From positions 395,133 through 459,132 of the forward strand of contig NZ_BMWE01000003.1 in NCBI RefSeq assembly GCF_014651075.1: a stretch of 64,000 nucleotides of DNA. Direction: 5' to 3'. The position numbers and the translations under genes are program-made. Origin of the DNA: Streptomyces djakartensis (lineage in GTDB: Bacteria; Actinomycetota; Actinomycetes; Streptomycetales; Streptomycetaceae). Below, piece by piece: positions 26,579 to 35,219 of this stretch; the stretch's first letter is position 1; every line of letters begins with the position of its first letter. The notes below the pieces were generated by a model. That model ran no database searches. It was not told the DNA's origin and was given only the letters and a program-made list of their open reading frames with translations.

Positions 26579-27477
26579 GACCGCGGAGCCTCGCCGGCCC
26601 CCGGGGGGTCGCGGGACCTTTGAGGTTCGTGGCCCTCGGCGACTCGCTGACCGAGGGTGTGGGCGACCCGGCCGGCGACGGGGCGTGGCGCGGCTGGGCC
26701 GCGCTGCTGGCCCGCGGCCTCGCGGAGGAACCCGTCACCGACGGGTCCGGCGGCTTCACGAACCTCGCGGTGAGCGGGGCGCAGACCCGGGAAGTGCTGG
26801 AGCGGCAGCTTCCTGTGGCGCTGGGGCTGCGGCCCGATCTCGTGTCCGTCGTCGTCGGCGTCAACGACACCCTGCGCCGCACCTTCGACATCCAGGCCGT
26901 CGCCGCCCGGCTCGACCAGGTGTACGCGGCCCTCACCGAGCAGGGCGCGGTCCTGCTCACCGCCTGCCTGCCGGACCCGGGCACGATGCTCGGGCTGCCC
27001 GGGGCGCTGGGCCGTCCGCTGGCCCGGCGGCAGCGGGCCGTGAACACGGTGGTGCACGTCCTGTCCGACCGGTACGGAGCCCTGCATCTGCACGCCTGTG
27101 AGGGCGACTGGATCACGGACCGGTCCATGTGGAGCGCGGACCGCCTGCACCCGGGGGAGCGGGGGCACCGGCAGCTGGCCCTGCGCTTCCACGCGCTGCT
27201 CGCCGAGCACGGGCTCGTGACGGGGCGCGCGCCCTCGCCCGAGCCGGAGTTCCCCGTCCCCACCAGGTCGGCGAGCCTGTGGTGGCTGGCCACGGCAGGC
27301 ACCGGCTGGGTGGCTCGCCGGTGCACCGACCTGCTGCCGCAGTTGCTGACACTCGCCGCCGACGAGCTCCGGCATCGTGCCCGCGGCACCAGCGCCCGCC
27401 TCGATCTGCGGGCGTCCGCGGCGGTGTCGGCCGCCCTCGCGGCGCTGTCGGTGGCCGAGCGGCCCGACGCGGCATGA
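26575..27477 (+). CDS. SGNH/GDSL hydrolase
   Basis: A 300-residue protein with the four SGNH blocks: GDSL-type VALGDSLTEGVGD (nucleophile Ser), FTNLAVSGAQTREVL (block II Gly), VVVGVNDTLRR (block III Asn) and WSADRLHPGERGHRQLA (catalytic Asp and His). No signal peptide, so probably cytosolic. The C-terminal ~80 residues are helical and poorly conserved. The last gene of the coupled glycosyltransferase set; deacylation or acyl transfer on the same product is a reasonable inference. It converges closely (5 bases) on pxpC. Confidence 0.9.
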   Translation: MRPRSLAGPRGVAGPLRFVALGDSLTEGVGDPAGDGAWRGWAALLARGLAEEPVTDGSGGFTNLAVSGAQTREVLERQLPVALGLRPDLVSVVVGVNDTLRRTFDIQAVAARLDQVYAALTEQGAVLLTACLPDPGTMLGLPGALGRPLARRQRAVNTVVHVLSDRYGALHLHACEGDWITDRSMWSADRLHPGERGHRQLALRFHALLAEHGLVTGRAPSPEPEFPVPTRSASLWWLATAGTGWVARRCTDLLPQLLTLAADELRHRARGTSARLDLRASAAVSAALAALSVAERPDAA

Positions 27478-27482
27478 CCGGT

Positions 27483-28352
27483 TCAGCGGCGACGTACCGC
27501 CACGAAGCGGACCGGCGTTCCGGGAACCGCCTGGGCGGCGGCCGCGAGGTCGGCCGTGTGGACCACCGCGATCACCGGGTAGCCCCCGGTGGTCGGGTGG
27601 TCGGCCAGGAACACCACCGGCCTGCCGTCGGGCGGGACCTGGACCGCGCCCAGCACCACTCCCTCGCTGGGGAGTTCCCCGGGCCGTGCCCGCTCCAGAG
27701 CGGGGCCGTCCGTGCGCAGTCCGATGCGGTTGCTCGCGGGGGACACGCGGTAGGAGCGTGACACGAAGGCCCGCAAGGCCTCCCGCGTGAACCAGTCGTC
27801 GCGCGGGCCGAGCGTCACCCGCAGGACCAGTTCGGCAGGCGGCGCCGGCTGCGGGGCGGCGTCCACCCGCGCGGGCGCGCCCGTCGGCCGGCCCAGGGGC
27901 AGCACCGTGCCGTCCGCGAGCGGCGCCGGGCCCAGACCCGACAGCAGGTCCGTGGAGCGGCTGCCGAGCACGGGCTCGACGGCGATGCCCCCGGAGATCC
28001 CGACGTAGGCGCGTACCCCCGACACCGCCGGACCGACGTCCAGCAGCGCGCCGGCGGGCACGCGCACCGGCGCCCCCCACGCGACGGGCCGTCCGTCCAC
28101 CGTGACCCGGCAGGGAGCGCCCGCCACCGCCACGGTGACGGTCGAGCGAGGCCGCACGGCACAGCCGCTGAGGGTCGTCTCCAGGACGGCCGCCCCGTGC
28201 GGGTTGCCGGTCAGCCGGTTGACGAGGTCCGCGGCGGGCCTATCCAGTGCCCCGGAGCGGGGCACGCCGAGGTGGGCGTGCCCGGGGCGGCCGAGGTCCT
28301 GCACGGTGGTCAGGGCACCGGCCCGTACGACGGCGAGTGCGCGGTCCGTCAT
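27483..28352 (-). CDS. pxpC: 5-oxoprolinase subunit C (KipA/biotin-dependent carboxyltransferase family)
   Basis: A 289-residue protein with the family start LTTVQDLGRPGHAHLGVPRS and later RVTLGPRDDWFT, SNRIGLRTDGPAL and HPTTGGYPVIAVV. PxpC works with PxpA and PxpB to cleave 5-oxo-L-proline to glutamate with ATP. Its ATG overlaps the pxpB stop (ATGA), so the subunits are coupled. Last gene of the minus-strand operon. Confidence 0.93.
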   Translation of the reverse strand: MTDRALAVVRAGALTTVQDLGRPGHAHLGVPRSGALDRPAADLVNRLTGNPHGAAVLETTLSGCAVRPRSTVTVAVAGAPCRVTVDGRPVAWGAPVRVPAGALLDVGPAVSGVRAYVGISGGIAVEPVLGSRSTDLLSGLGPAPLADGTVLPLGRPTGAPARVDAAPQPAPPAELVLRVTLGPRDDWFTREALRAFVSRSYRVSPASNRIGLRTDGPALERARPGELPSEGVVLGAVQVPPDGRPVVFLADHPTTGGYPVIAVVHTADLAAAAQAVPGTPVRFVAVRRR

Positions 28353-28966
28353 GGGCCCGCCTCGGGGACGAACCGCACGAGGGTGCCCGGCGAGAGCAGC
28401 GCGGCCGGCACGCGCGCGTGGTCCCACAGCACGGCGTCCGTCGTGCCGATCAGCTGCCAGCCGCCCGGCGACGAGCGCGGGTACACGCCGGTGTACGGGC
28501 CGGCCAGGGCCACCGAGCCGGCCGGGACGGCCGTGCGCGGGGTGGCCCGGCGCGGGACGTCGTAGCGAGGCGGCAGTCCGGTGAGGTAGCCGAAGCCGGG
28601 CGCGAAGCCGCAGAAGGCCACGCGGAACTCCGTCTCCGCGTGGATGCGGGCGACCTCCCCCTCGGGTACGCCCCAGTGCGCGGCGACGTCGGCCAGGTCC
28701 GGGCCGTCGTAGCGCACCGGGATCTCGACCGCCTCACGCGCGCGGGGCGGAGCGGGCGGCAGTTCGGCGGCGGCCAGTTCGGCGGCCAGCCGGGCGGGGG
28801 AGTCCAGGCCGTCGAGGAGGACCGTACGGGCCGCCGGGACGATCTCGCGGGCCGACAGCGACCCCTCCGCACGACGTCGCAGCAGCTCCGCGTGCAGGGC
28901 CTGGGCCTCCTCGCCCGAGGAGACCTCGACGAGCAGGGCGTCCTCGCCGACGGGCAGGACCTTCAT
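28349..28966 (-). CDS. pxpB: 5-oxoprolinase subunit B (KipI/allophanate hydrolase subunit 1 family)
   Basis: A 205-residue protein of normal length beginning MKVLPVGEDALLVEV, with the diagnostic FCGFAPGFGYLTGLP motif and a C-terminal cyclophilin-like barrel including GSVALAGPYTGVYPR and GGWQLIGTTD. It is coupled through ATGA overlaps to pxpA upstream and pxpC downstream. Confidence 0.94.
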   Translation of the reverse strand: MKVLPVGEDALLVEVSSGEEAQALHAELLRRRAEGSLSAREIVPAARTVLLDGLDSPARLAAELAAAELPPAPPRAREAVEIPVRYDGPDLADVAAHWGVPEGEVARIHAETEFRVAFCGFAPGFGYLTGLPPRYDVPRRATPRTAVPAGSVALAGPYTGVYPRSSPGGWQLIGTTDAVLWDHARVPAALLSPGTLVRFVPEAGP

Positions 28967-29721
28967 GAGAAGGCCTCCACCCGGACCCCCGACGCCTCCA
29001 GCCGCTCCCGCACCCGCCGCGCCAGCTCCACCGCGCCGGGCGTGTCGCCGTGCAGGCACAGGGAGCGCGCCCGCACCTCGATCCGCGTGCCCGACCGGGA
29101 GACGACCTCCCCGGTCCGGGCCAGCCCCAGGGACCGCTCCACGACGGCCTCCGGGTCGGTGACCACGGCACCCTCCTGGGCGCGCGGCACCAGGGTGCCC
29201 GCGTCGGTGTACGCCCGGTCCGCGAACGCCTCGGTGACGACCGGCAGTCCGGCCTTCGCGGCAAGCTCCAGCAGGCGTGAACCGGGCAGGCCGAGCACGG
29301 GCAGCGTGGTGTCGGCGAGGAGCACGCCGTCGACCACCGCGGCGGCCTGCTCCTCGTCGTGCACGACCCGGTTGTAGAGCGCGCCGTGCGGCTTGACGTA
29401 GGCCACACCGGCGCCGGCCGCGCGCGCGAAGACCTCCAGGGCGCCGATCTGGTAGGCGACCTCGGCCGCCAGCTCGGCGGGCGGTACGTCCATCGCGCGC
29501 CGCCCGAACCCGGCCAGGTCCCGGTAGGACACCTGGGCGCCGATCCGCACACCGCGCTCCGCCGCCAGCTCGCACACCCGGCGCATGGTGGCCGCGTCCC
29601 CGGCGTGGAAGCCGCACGCCACGTTGGCGCTGGTGACGACGGACAACAGCCTTTCGTCGTCGGTGAGTCGCCAACGGCCGAAGCCCTCGCCGAGATCGGC
29701 GTTCAGGTCGATCGAAGTCAC
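28963..29721 (-). CDS. pxpA: 5-oxoprolinase subunit A (LamB/YcsF family)
   Basis: A 252-residue protein with all LamB/YcsF signatures: SIDLNADLGEGFGRW, TSANVACGFHAGD, SYRDLAGFGRR, VKPHGALYNRV and CLHGDTPGAVELA. Starts at GTG with AGGAGA upstream. It is the subunit that acts with PxpBC on 5-oxoproline. It follows the DUF1445 gene by 11 bases. Confidence 0.95.
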   Translation of the reverse strand: MTSIDLNADLGEGFGRWRLTDDERLLSVVTSANVACGFHAGDAATMRRVCELAAERGVRIGAQVSYRDLAGFGRRAMDVPPAELAAEVAYQIGALEVFARAAGAGVAYVKPHGALYNRVVHDEEQAAAVVDGVLLADTTLPVLGLPGSRLLELAAKAGLPVVTEAFADRAYTDAGTLVPRAQEGAVVTDPEAVVERSLGLARTGEVVSRSGTRIEVRARSLCLHGDTPGAVELARRVRERLEASGVRVEAFS

Positions 29722-29732
29722 GGGTTCTCCTG

Positions 29733-30566
29733 TCAGGCGACGCGGTACTGCTCGTCGCGGGCGTCGGTGAGGAACATCTGCCCCGGCGCGTGCGTGAGGG
29801 CGAACGGTGGACGCGAGGCCATCACGGCCGCCTGCGGGGTCACTCCGCACGCCCAGAACACCGGGATGTCGTCCGGCTCGGTCCGCACCGGGTCTCCGAA
29901 GTCGGGGCTGCCGAGGTCGTCGATGCCGAGCCCCGAGGGGTCGCCGCAGTGCACCGGGCTGCCGTGCACCGCCGGCATCAGACCGCTCTCCCGGATGGCC
30001 GCCGCCAGGTGCCCGGGCGGCACCGGCCGCATCGACACCACCAGCGGTCCGTGCAGCCGCCCCGCCGGGCGGCACTGCCGGCCCGTCACGTACATGGGGA
30101 CGTTGCGGCCCTGCTCGACGTGGCGCATCGGCACCCCGGCCTCGCCCAGCGCCCACTCGAAGGTGAAGCTGCAGCCGATCAGGAACGACACCAGGTCGTC
30201 CCGCCAGTGGGCGCGTACGTCGGTCGGCTCGTCCACCAGCTCGCCGTCCCGCCAGACCCGGTAGCGCGGCAGGTCGGTGCGCAGGTCCGCGCCCTTCGCG
30301 AGGACGGTCGTGAAGGAACCGGCGTCCGTGACGTCGAGGACCGGGCAGGGCTTGGGGTTGCGCTGGCAGAACAGCAGCATGTCGTAGGCCCAGTCGGCGG
30401 GCACCGAGATCAGGTTGACCTGGGTGTGGCCCGCCGCGACTCCGGCCGTGGGGCCGGTCAGGCCTTCGCGGAAGCGCGCCCGTGCCGTTTCCGGGCTCCA
30501 CGCGTGCGCGTGCTCGTCGACGAGAACCACAGGACGGTCCCCGGTGCCGGTGCCCGCGCGGCTCAC
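29733..30566 (-). CDS. DUF1445/UPF0317 putative hydro-lyase (D-glutamate cyclase-related)
   Basis: A 277-residue protein with the family motifs [45 protein letters not shown] and [13 protein letters not shown]. The same domain occurs in the mammalian D-glutamate cyclase DGLUCY, which converts D-glutamate to 5-oxo-D-proline, so its place beside pxpABC fits 5-oxoproline metabolism; the activity here is inference. The GTG start overlaps the MFS stop in GTGA. Confidence 0.88.
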   Translation of the reverse strand: MSRAGTGTGDRPVVLVDEHAHAWSPETARARFREGLTGPTAGVAAGHTQVNLISVPADWAYDMLLFCQRNPKPCPVLDVTDAGSFTTVLAKGADLRTDLPRYRVWRDGELVDEPTDVRAHWRDDLVSFLIGCSFTFEWALGEAGVPMRHVEQGRNVPMYVTGRQCRPAGRLHGPLVVSMRPVPPGHLAAAIRESGLMPAVHGSPVHCGDPSGLGIDDLGSPDFGDPVRTEPDDIPVFWACGVTPQAAVMASRPPFALTHAPGQMFLTDARDEQYRVA

Positions 30567-31864
30567 GCGAGTTCCTTCCCACGCGTCTCCGGCAGCCCGA
30601 GCAGCGCCAGCGCCGCCAGGCCGTAGCCGATCGCGCCGAAGACCAGCGCGCCGCCGACGCCCCAGCTGTCGGCCAGGAACCCGACCGTGGTCGGGAACAC
30701 GGCACCCACCGCGCGTCCGGTGTTGTACGTGAAGCCCTGTCCCGTGCCGCGCACCGCCGTCGGGTAGAGCTCGCTGAGGTAGGAGCCGAAGCCGCTGAAG
30801 ATCGCCGACATGCAGAAACCGAGCGGGAAACCGAGCACCAGGATCAGGGTGTTGGCGCCGCTCGGGATGTTCGCGTACGCCAGGATGCAGATCGCCGAGA
30901 GCAGGGCGAAGAGCCAGATGTTGCGCCGCCGGCCCAGCTTGTCGGTGAGGTAACCGCCGGTCAGATAGCCGATGAAGGCGCCCGATATCAGGAAGGTCAG
31001 GTAGCCGCCGGTACCCACGACCGACAGCTCGCGCTCGGACTTCAGGTACGTCGGCACCCAGGTGGCCAGGGTGTAGTAACCGCCCTGGACCCCGGTCGAG
31101 AGCAGGACCGCGAACACGGTCGTCCGCAGCAGGCCGGGCTTGAAGATCGCCGTGAAGGAGCCCTTGTCAGCGCTCTGTTCACGTGCGGCGGCGGCCTCGG
31201 GCGCGTCGTGCACACTGCGCCGGAGCCAGATCACCAGCAGCGCGGGCAGTGCCCCGGTCCAGAACATGATGCGCCAGGCCAGGTCGTCGCCGGCCACCGA
31301 GAAGACCAGCGTGTAGACGATCACGGCGAGGCCCCAGCCCACGGCCCAGGAGCTCTGGATCGCGCCGAGCGTGCGGCCCCGGTGCCTGGCACTCGCGTAC
31401 TCGGCGACCAGGATGGCGCCGACCGCCCACTCACCGCCGAAACCGAGGCCCTGGAGGGCGCGGAAGACCAGCAGCGTCTCGTAGTTGGGCGCGAAGCCGC
31501 AGGCGACGGTGAAGACGGCGTATGTGATCACCGTGATCATCAGTGCCCTGACCCGGCCGATGCGGTCCGCGAGGACACCCGCGAGAGCGCCGCCGATCGC
31601 GGAGACCACCAGGGTGACCGTCGTGAAGAGGCCGGTCTGGCCGCTGTTCAGGCCGAAGTAGGCGGACAGCGCGACCATGCTCAGCGGGAGCGTGAAGTAG
31701 TCGTAGGAGTCCAGGGCATAGCCGCCGAAGGCACCGGCGAACGCGCGGCGGCCACGCGGCCCCAGGGCGCGCAACCAGGCGAATGCCCCGTCGCCGGAGC
31801 GGTGTTCCGCCGCGGTGGATCGTGTCTCGTCGGTCAGGGTCCTGGGGGGAGGGGGCGTGCTCAT
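30563..31864 (-). CDS. MFS transporter, sugar/carboxylate (proton symporter) type
   Basis: A 433-residue, 12-span carrier with [19 protein letters not shown] (loop 2-3) and its partner [13 protein letters not shown], plus [19 protein letters not shown], typical of metabolite:H+ symporters. ATG at 31864 with GAGG seven bases upstream. As the first gene of the pxp operon it probably imports 5-oxoproline or a related acid (inference from context). Confidence 0.9.
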   Translation of the reverse strand: MSTPPPPRTLTDETRSTAAEHRSGDGAFAWLRALGPRGRRAFAGAFGGYALDSYDYFTLPLSMVALSAYFGLNSGQTGLFTTVTLVVSAIGGALAGVLADRIGRVRALMITVITYAVFTVACGFAPNYETLLVFRALQGLGFGGEWAVGAILVAEYASARHRGRTLGAIQSSWAVGWGLAVIVYTLVFSVAGDDLAWRIMFWTGALPALLVIWLRRSVHDAPEAAAAREQSADKGSFTAIFKPGLLRTTVFAVLLSTGVQGGYYTLATWVPTYLKSERELSVVGTGGYLTFLISGAFIGYLTGGYLTDKLGRRRNIWLFALLSAICILAYANIPSGANTLILVLGFPLGFCMSAIFSGFGSYLSELYPTAVRGTGQGFTYNTGRAVGAVFPTTVGFLADSWGVGGALVFGAIGYGLAALALLGLPETRGKELA

Positions 31865-31928
31865 GGGCACCTCGCAGAGGGAGGAGAGGAGGGCGCTTCG
31901 GGGTGAGCCGTGCGAGCACCGTAGAGGA

Positions 31929-31939
31929 TTGTTCAACGA
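31929..31939. promoter_or_regulatory. FadR-subfamily GntR operator TTGTTCAACGA
   Basis: TTGTTCAACGA matches the FadR/FCD-type GntR consensus TNGTNNNACNA at every fixed position. It lies in the 127-bp divergent region between the MFS and GntR genes, so it probably controls both. Confidence 0.7.
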
Positions 31940-31991
31940 TTCCTCAATACCTCTGTTGGTTCGTTCTTGTGATCTGCGATTGAATTCCGGC

Positions 31992-32687
31992 ATGGCAGAG
32001 CAGCTGAAGGACCTCGCCGGCGACCGGGCCCTCCTGGGGCGCACCAGCACCGCCGAACGGGTCTCCGACATCCTGAGGAGCCGGATCGCCGAGGGGTACT
32101 TCCCGCCCGGGACCCGGCTGTCGGAGGACAGCATCGGCGGCGCGCTCGGCGTCTCCCGCAACACGCTGCGCGAGGCGTTCCGGCTGCTCACCCACGAACG
32201 CCTGCTTGTCCACGAGCTGAACCGGGGAGTCTTCGTGCGGGTCCTGACCGTGGAGGACGTCGAGGACATCTACCGCACCCGGCAGCTGGTCGAGTGCGCC
32301 GTGGTCGGGAGCCTGGGGGAGCCGCCGTACGCTCTCGACGGGCTGGTCGCCGCCGTCGAGGAGGGCAGGCGGGCGGCTCGCGAGGGCGACTGGAAGGGAG
32401 TGGGGACGGCGAACATCCACTTCCACCGGGAACTGGTCGCGCTGGCCGCGAGTGAACGCACCGACGAATTGATGCGCAGCGTCTTCGCCGAACTGCGTCT
32501 CGCGTTCCACGTGGTGGACGACCCGCAGCGGCTGCATGAGCCCTATATCGCTCGAAATGTCGCAATTCTGCAGGCGCTTCAGGGTGGGGACCGCGAGCAG
32601 GCCGCGAGGCTGCTCGCCGGATACCTCGACGACTCGCTGCAGCGGGTCGTCGAGGTGTACCGCCGTCGCGTCGGGGAGGACGGCTGA
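31992..32687 (+). CDS. GntR family regulator, FCD (FadR) type
   Basis: A 231-residue protein: winged helix at about residues 20-85 (RLSEDSIGGALGVSRNTLRE) and an FCD all-helical ligand domain whose metal-binding residues include the FHRELVALA and NVAILQALQGGD regions. Divergent from the 5-oxoproline operon, with a consensus operator between them; it is the likely local regulator. The ATG at 31992 has no strong ribosome-binding site. Confidence 0.93.
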   Translation: MAEQLKDLAGDRALLGRTSTAERVSDILRSRIAEGYFPPGTRLSEDSIGGALGVSRNTLREAFRLLTHERLLVHELNRGVFVRVLTVEDVEDIYRTRQLVECAVVGSLGEPPYALDGLVAAVEEGRRAAREGDWKGVGTANIHFHRELVALAASERTDELMRSVFAELRLAFHVVDDPQRLHEPYIARNVAILQALQGGDREQAARLLAGYLDDSLQRVVEVYRRRVGEDG

Positions 32688-32705
32688 GGAGCCGTACCGC
32701 GCCGT

Positions 32706-32736
32706 TTGGGATGTTGTCAGACCCAGGACCTAGTCT
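32706..32736 (+). promoter_or_regulatory. possible leaderless promoter of the SMC-like cassette
   Basis: TTGGGA (32706-32711) and TAGTCT (32731-32736) are 19 bases apart, and the GTG start of the next gene is 7 bases beyond the -10 hexamer. With no ribosome-binding site before the GTG, transcription probably begins at or next to the start codon. Confidence 0.45.
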
Positions 32737-32743
32737 GTGCACC

Positions 32744-34270
32744 GTGACTTCGCCTGCATCGACGGACAGCGTTCCGCCCCAGCTCAGCGCGGGGCCGCGC
32801 CCCGCGCCGGGGCCGGCCGCCGACGAGGGCCTGGCGCGGCGCCTGCGCGCGCTCGCCTGCACCGCGCCGCTGCACGACCTCGACGCGCGCAAGGCCAACC
32901 TCGCCGGCGAGTACTCGGTGTACGGCATGGCTGAGGTCGCCCTCGCGGCCATCGACCTCGTCACCCTGAACATGGACTTCGACACGGGCGCGGACCACGA
33001 CCAGATCGTCGCCCGGCTCATCCCGCGCATCGCCGCCCAGGCACCGCGGCGGCCCGCCGCCGAGCACGAGCGGGTGGCCCGCTGGGTCCTGGAGAACCTG
33101 ATCAACGTCGGCAGCGTCGACCGCGGCTTCCGCGCGGTGTACGGCACCTTCGGTGCGGACGGCGCCTATGTGCGCCGTGACTACGACTTCAAGCTGATCG
33201 AGGAGGTCCCCGGCCCGGGCGGCACGGTGTACCTGCGCACGACGGACGAGGCGGTCAACGTCCTCGTCGGCGCCCTCGACACGGACGTCACCAGCGCGCA
33301 GATCGCCGCCGAGGTCAAGCTGGAGGTGCTGATCAACCGGGGCCGGCTGGCCGACGCCCAGCTCGCCGCCGAACAGGCCCGCTACCGGACCGTGCAGTAC
33401 TCGGAGACCCTGCGCAGGGCCCTCGAGGCGACCCGGCGCAACGTGCGCGCGGTGGACTGGCTCAGCACCGTGCCCGACATGATCGCCGAGGCTCTGGAGC
33501 ACGTCGCCGACCGCTACCGCCACGAGAACGCGATCCTCACCAACATCCGCAAGGCACGCGACGAGACCGAGGAGCCGGAGCACAAGCGCCGCGCCGCGGA
33601 GCTCGTCGACATCGTCAAGGACTGCATCCGCCGGCACACGCAGCTGCAGTCCCGGCTGCTCGAGGCCGGGCCGCTGTTCCGCGCCGAGCAGGACCGGCAG
33701 GCCTTCGCCACTCCGACGGCCACCTCGGGCATCGACCTGTACGGCCAACTCGTCGTCCCGGTCCTGCCGCTGCCGCTCGAGCAGGCCGTCCGTGTCACGG
33801 ACGCCTTCTTCGGGCGCGGCACCGGTCTGCGCACGCCCGTGTCCGTCCGGGTCGGCGACCTCGTCGACATACTGCTCACGCCGCCGGTGGAGCGGGAGCA
33901 CCTGGGCGCGGAGATGCCCGAGCCGGATCTCATCGCCACACCCGACGACAGCCGGTTCAGCGAGGAGCAGCTGGCGGCCGCGCAGGAGCTGCTCGACCTG
34001 CCGGCGGACGCGCCGAGACGGCTGTCCGGGCTGCTGGCCGAAGCCCGCAGGCAAGACCCCGAACTGCCGTATCTGGTGGCCCTGCTGGCGGTGCACGCCG
34101 CCAGTCCGCCGGTCGGCACGGCCTATCGCCAGGGCGAGCAGAAGCTGCTGTTCGCCGTGGACGACGGCACCGAACTCGACGACCCGGAGTTCGGCGGAGC
34201 CGACCTCATCGTCGGCACGGCACTGCTGGACGCGGCGGGGATGGCCGCGGACCGGACGGAAGCAGCATGA
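32744..34270 (+). CDS. MukF/MksF-like kleisin candidate
   Basis: A 508-residue, mostly helical soluble protein that is the first gene of a three-gene cassette ending in an SMC-like ATPase. An N-terminal winged-helix-like part (about residues 20-130), then YLRTTDEAVNVLVGALDTDV and a long helical region (LEVLINRGRLADAQLAAEQA, YSETLRRALEATRRNVRAVD) resemble the middle domain of MukF/JetA-type kleisins; the C-terminus has a beta-rich piece (LPYLVALLAVHAAS). Identification rests on layout and gene order, not on a database hit. Start at GTG 32744 fits the leaderless promoter; an ATG 11 codons upstream is an alternative. The stop overlaps a 12-codon micro-ORF (ATGA). Confidence 0.8.
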   Translation: MTSPASTDSVPPQLSAGPRPAPGPAADEGLARRLRALACTAPLHDLDARKANLAGEYSVYGMAEVALAAIDLVTLNMDFDTGADHDQIVARLIPRIAAQAPRRPAAEHERVARWVLENLINVGSVDRGFRAVYGTFGADGAYVRRDYDFKLIEEVPGPGGTVYLRTTDEAVNVLVGALDTDVTSAQIAAEVKLEVLINRGRLADAQLAAEQARYRTVQYSETLRRALEATRRNVRAVDWLSTVPDMIAEALEHVADRYRHENAILTNIRKARDETEEPEHKRRAAELVDIVKDCIRRHTQLQSRLLEAGPLFRAEQDRQAFATPTATSGIDLYGQLVVPVLPLPLEQAVRVTDAFFGRGTGLRTPVSVRVGDLVDILLTPPVEREHLGAEMPEPDLIATPDDSRFSEEQLAAAQELLDLPADAPRRLSGLLAEARRQDPELPYLVALLAVHAASPPVGTAYRQGEQKLLFAVDDGTELDDPEFGGADLIVGTALLDAAGMAADRTEAA

Positions 34271-34305
34271 CCGAGCACCAGTGGAACGAGGAGCCCCGAC
34301 CGTGA
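34267..34305 (+). other. 12-codon micro-ORF bridging two genes
   Basis: ATG at 34267 overlaps the kleisin-like stop (ATGA); its own TGA at 34303-34305 overlaps the next gene's GTG (GTGA). It encodes MTEHQWNEEPRP, nearly repeating the next protein's start, MTEHVEWSEP. It may relay ribosomes from one gene to the next or be a relic of a duplicated 5' end. Confidence 0.4.
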
Positions 34306-35183
34306 CCGAGCACGTCGAGTGGAGCGAGCCGGAGGACCCGGCTGCGACGGCCACCGCCGCCGTCACTCCGGCCGACGCCGCCGACGCGGCGCGGCTCGTG
34401 TCCTTCGGGCTGCAGCCCAAGCTTCAGCCCGCCCGCGACCAGGAGTACGCGGACCTGCTGCGGCGCTACCGGGAGGACCCGCCGTTCGCGCGGCTCGCCG
34501 ACGCCGTGGCGACCGGCCTCGGCCTGATCGTGCTGGAGGTCTCCCCGCGCGCGGGCATGGCCGTGACCGCCGCCGAGGACTCGGTGTTCGCCGTCCGCAT
34601 GGGTGACTACGCGCGTCGTACGTCCGCCGACGGCGGCGACCGGTTCCTGCACGGGCTCGCCCATCTCGCCGTCGCCGCCATGGCGTTCCCGCGCCCCGAG
34701 GACCTCGCCGACGACGGCTACATCGGCCGTGTCACGGTCAACGGCGTCGACGCCTTCGTACGCCAGGCCTGCCGCCGGCTGGAGGAGCGCGCCGCCGAAC
34801 AGGGCGAGAACACCGACCCGGCGACCGAGGCGCCCGGGCTGGAGGCCGCCTGGCGGATCTGGGTGCGGCGCAGCTCGACCGGCGCCACCAAGGACGCCCG
34901 CCGGCTCGCCGGCTCGACCACCGGCATCGTCGCCAAGGCCCTCGCCTTCCTCACCGACTCCGGATTCCTCCAGCGCACCGGCGACGACAACGGCGGCACG
35001 TACCGCACCACCGCCCGCTACCAGCTCCAGGTCCGGGACATGGCCGGCAGCGCAGCCATGGCCGAGCTGCTGGAGCTCGGCGTCGTCCCGGTCACCGACG
35101 GCACGCCGACGCTGCTGCCCGCCGAGGAGAGCGACGACCTGGAGCTGGTCGCCGACGCCGGGCTGCCGTTCCACTCCTCCTGA
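34302..35183 (+). CDS. MukE/KITE-like winged-helix protein candidate
   Basis: A 293-residue protein between the kleisin-like and SMC-like genes. After a disordered acidic start it has ARDQEYADLLRRYREDPPFARLADAVATGL, a strand VLEVSPRAGMAVTA, a helical segment, and a C-terminal winged-helix-like unit (LAGSTTGIVAKALAFLTDSG; YRTTARYQLQVRD). Size and position match the MukE/MksE/JetB subunit (KITE proteins) that bind the kleisin. GTG start with GAGGAG upstream, overlapping the micro-ORF stop. No confirmed family name. Confidence 0.8.
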   Translation: MTEHVEWSEPEDPAATATAAVTPADAADAARLVSFGLQPKLQPARDQEYADLLRRYREDPPFARLADAVATGLGLIVLEVSPRAGMAVTAAEDSVFAVRMGDYARRTSADGGDRFLHGLAHLAVAAMAFPRPEDLADDGYIGRVTVNGVDAFVRQACRRLEERAAEQGENTDPATEAPGLEAAWRIWVRRSSTGATKDARRLAGSTTGIVAKALAFLTDSGFLQRTGDDNGGTYRTTARYQLQVRDMAGSAAMAELLELGVVPVTDGTPTLLPAEESDDLELVADAGLPFHSS

Positions 35184-35219
35184 ACATCCCTTTCTGAAGA
35201 AGGCTTACGAGAGTCCGCC

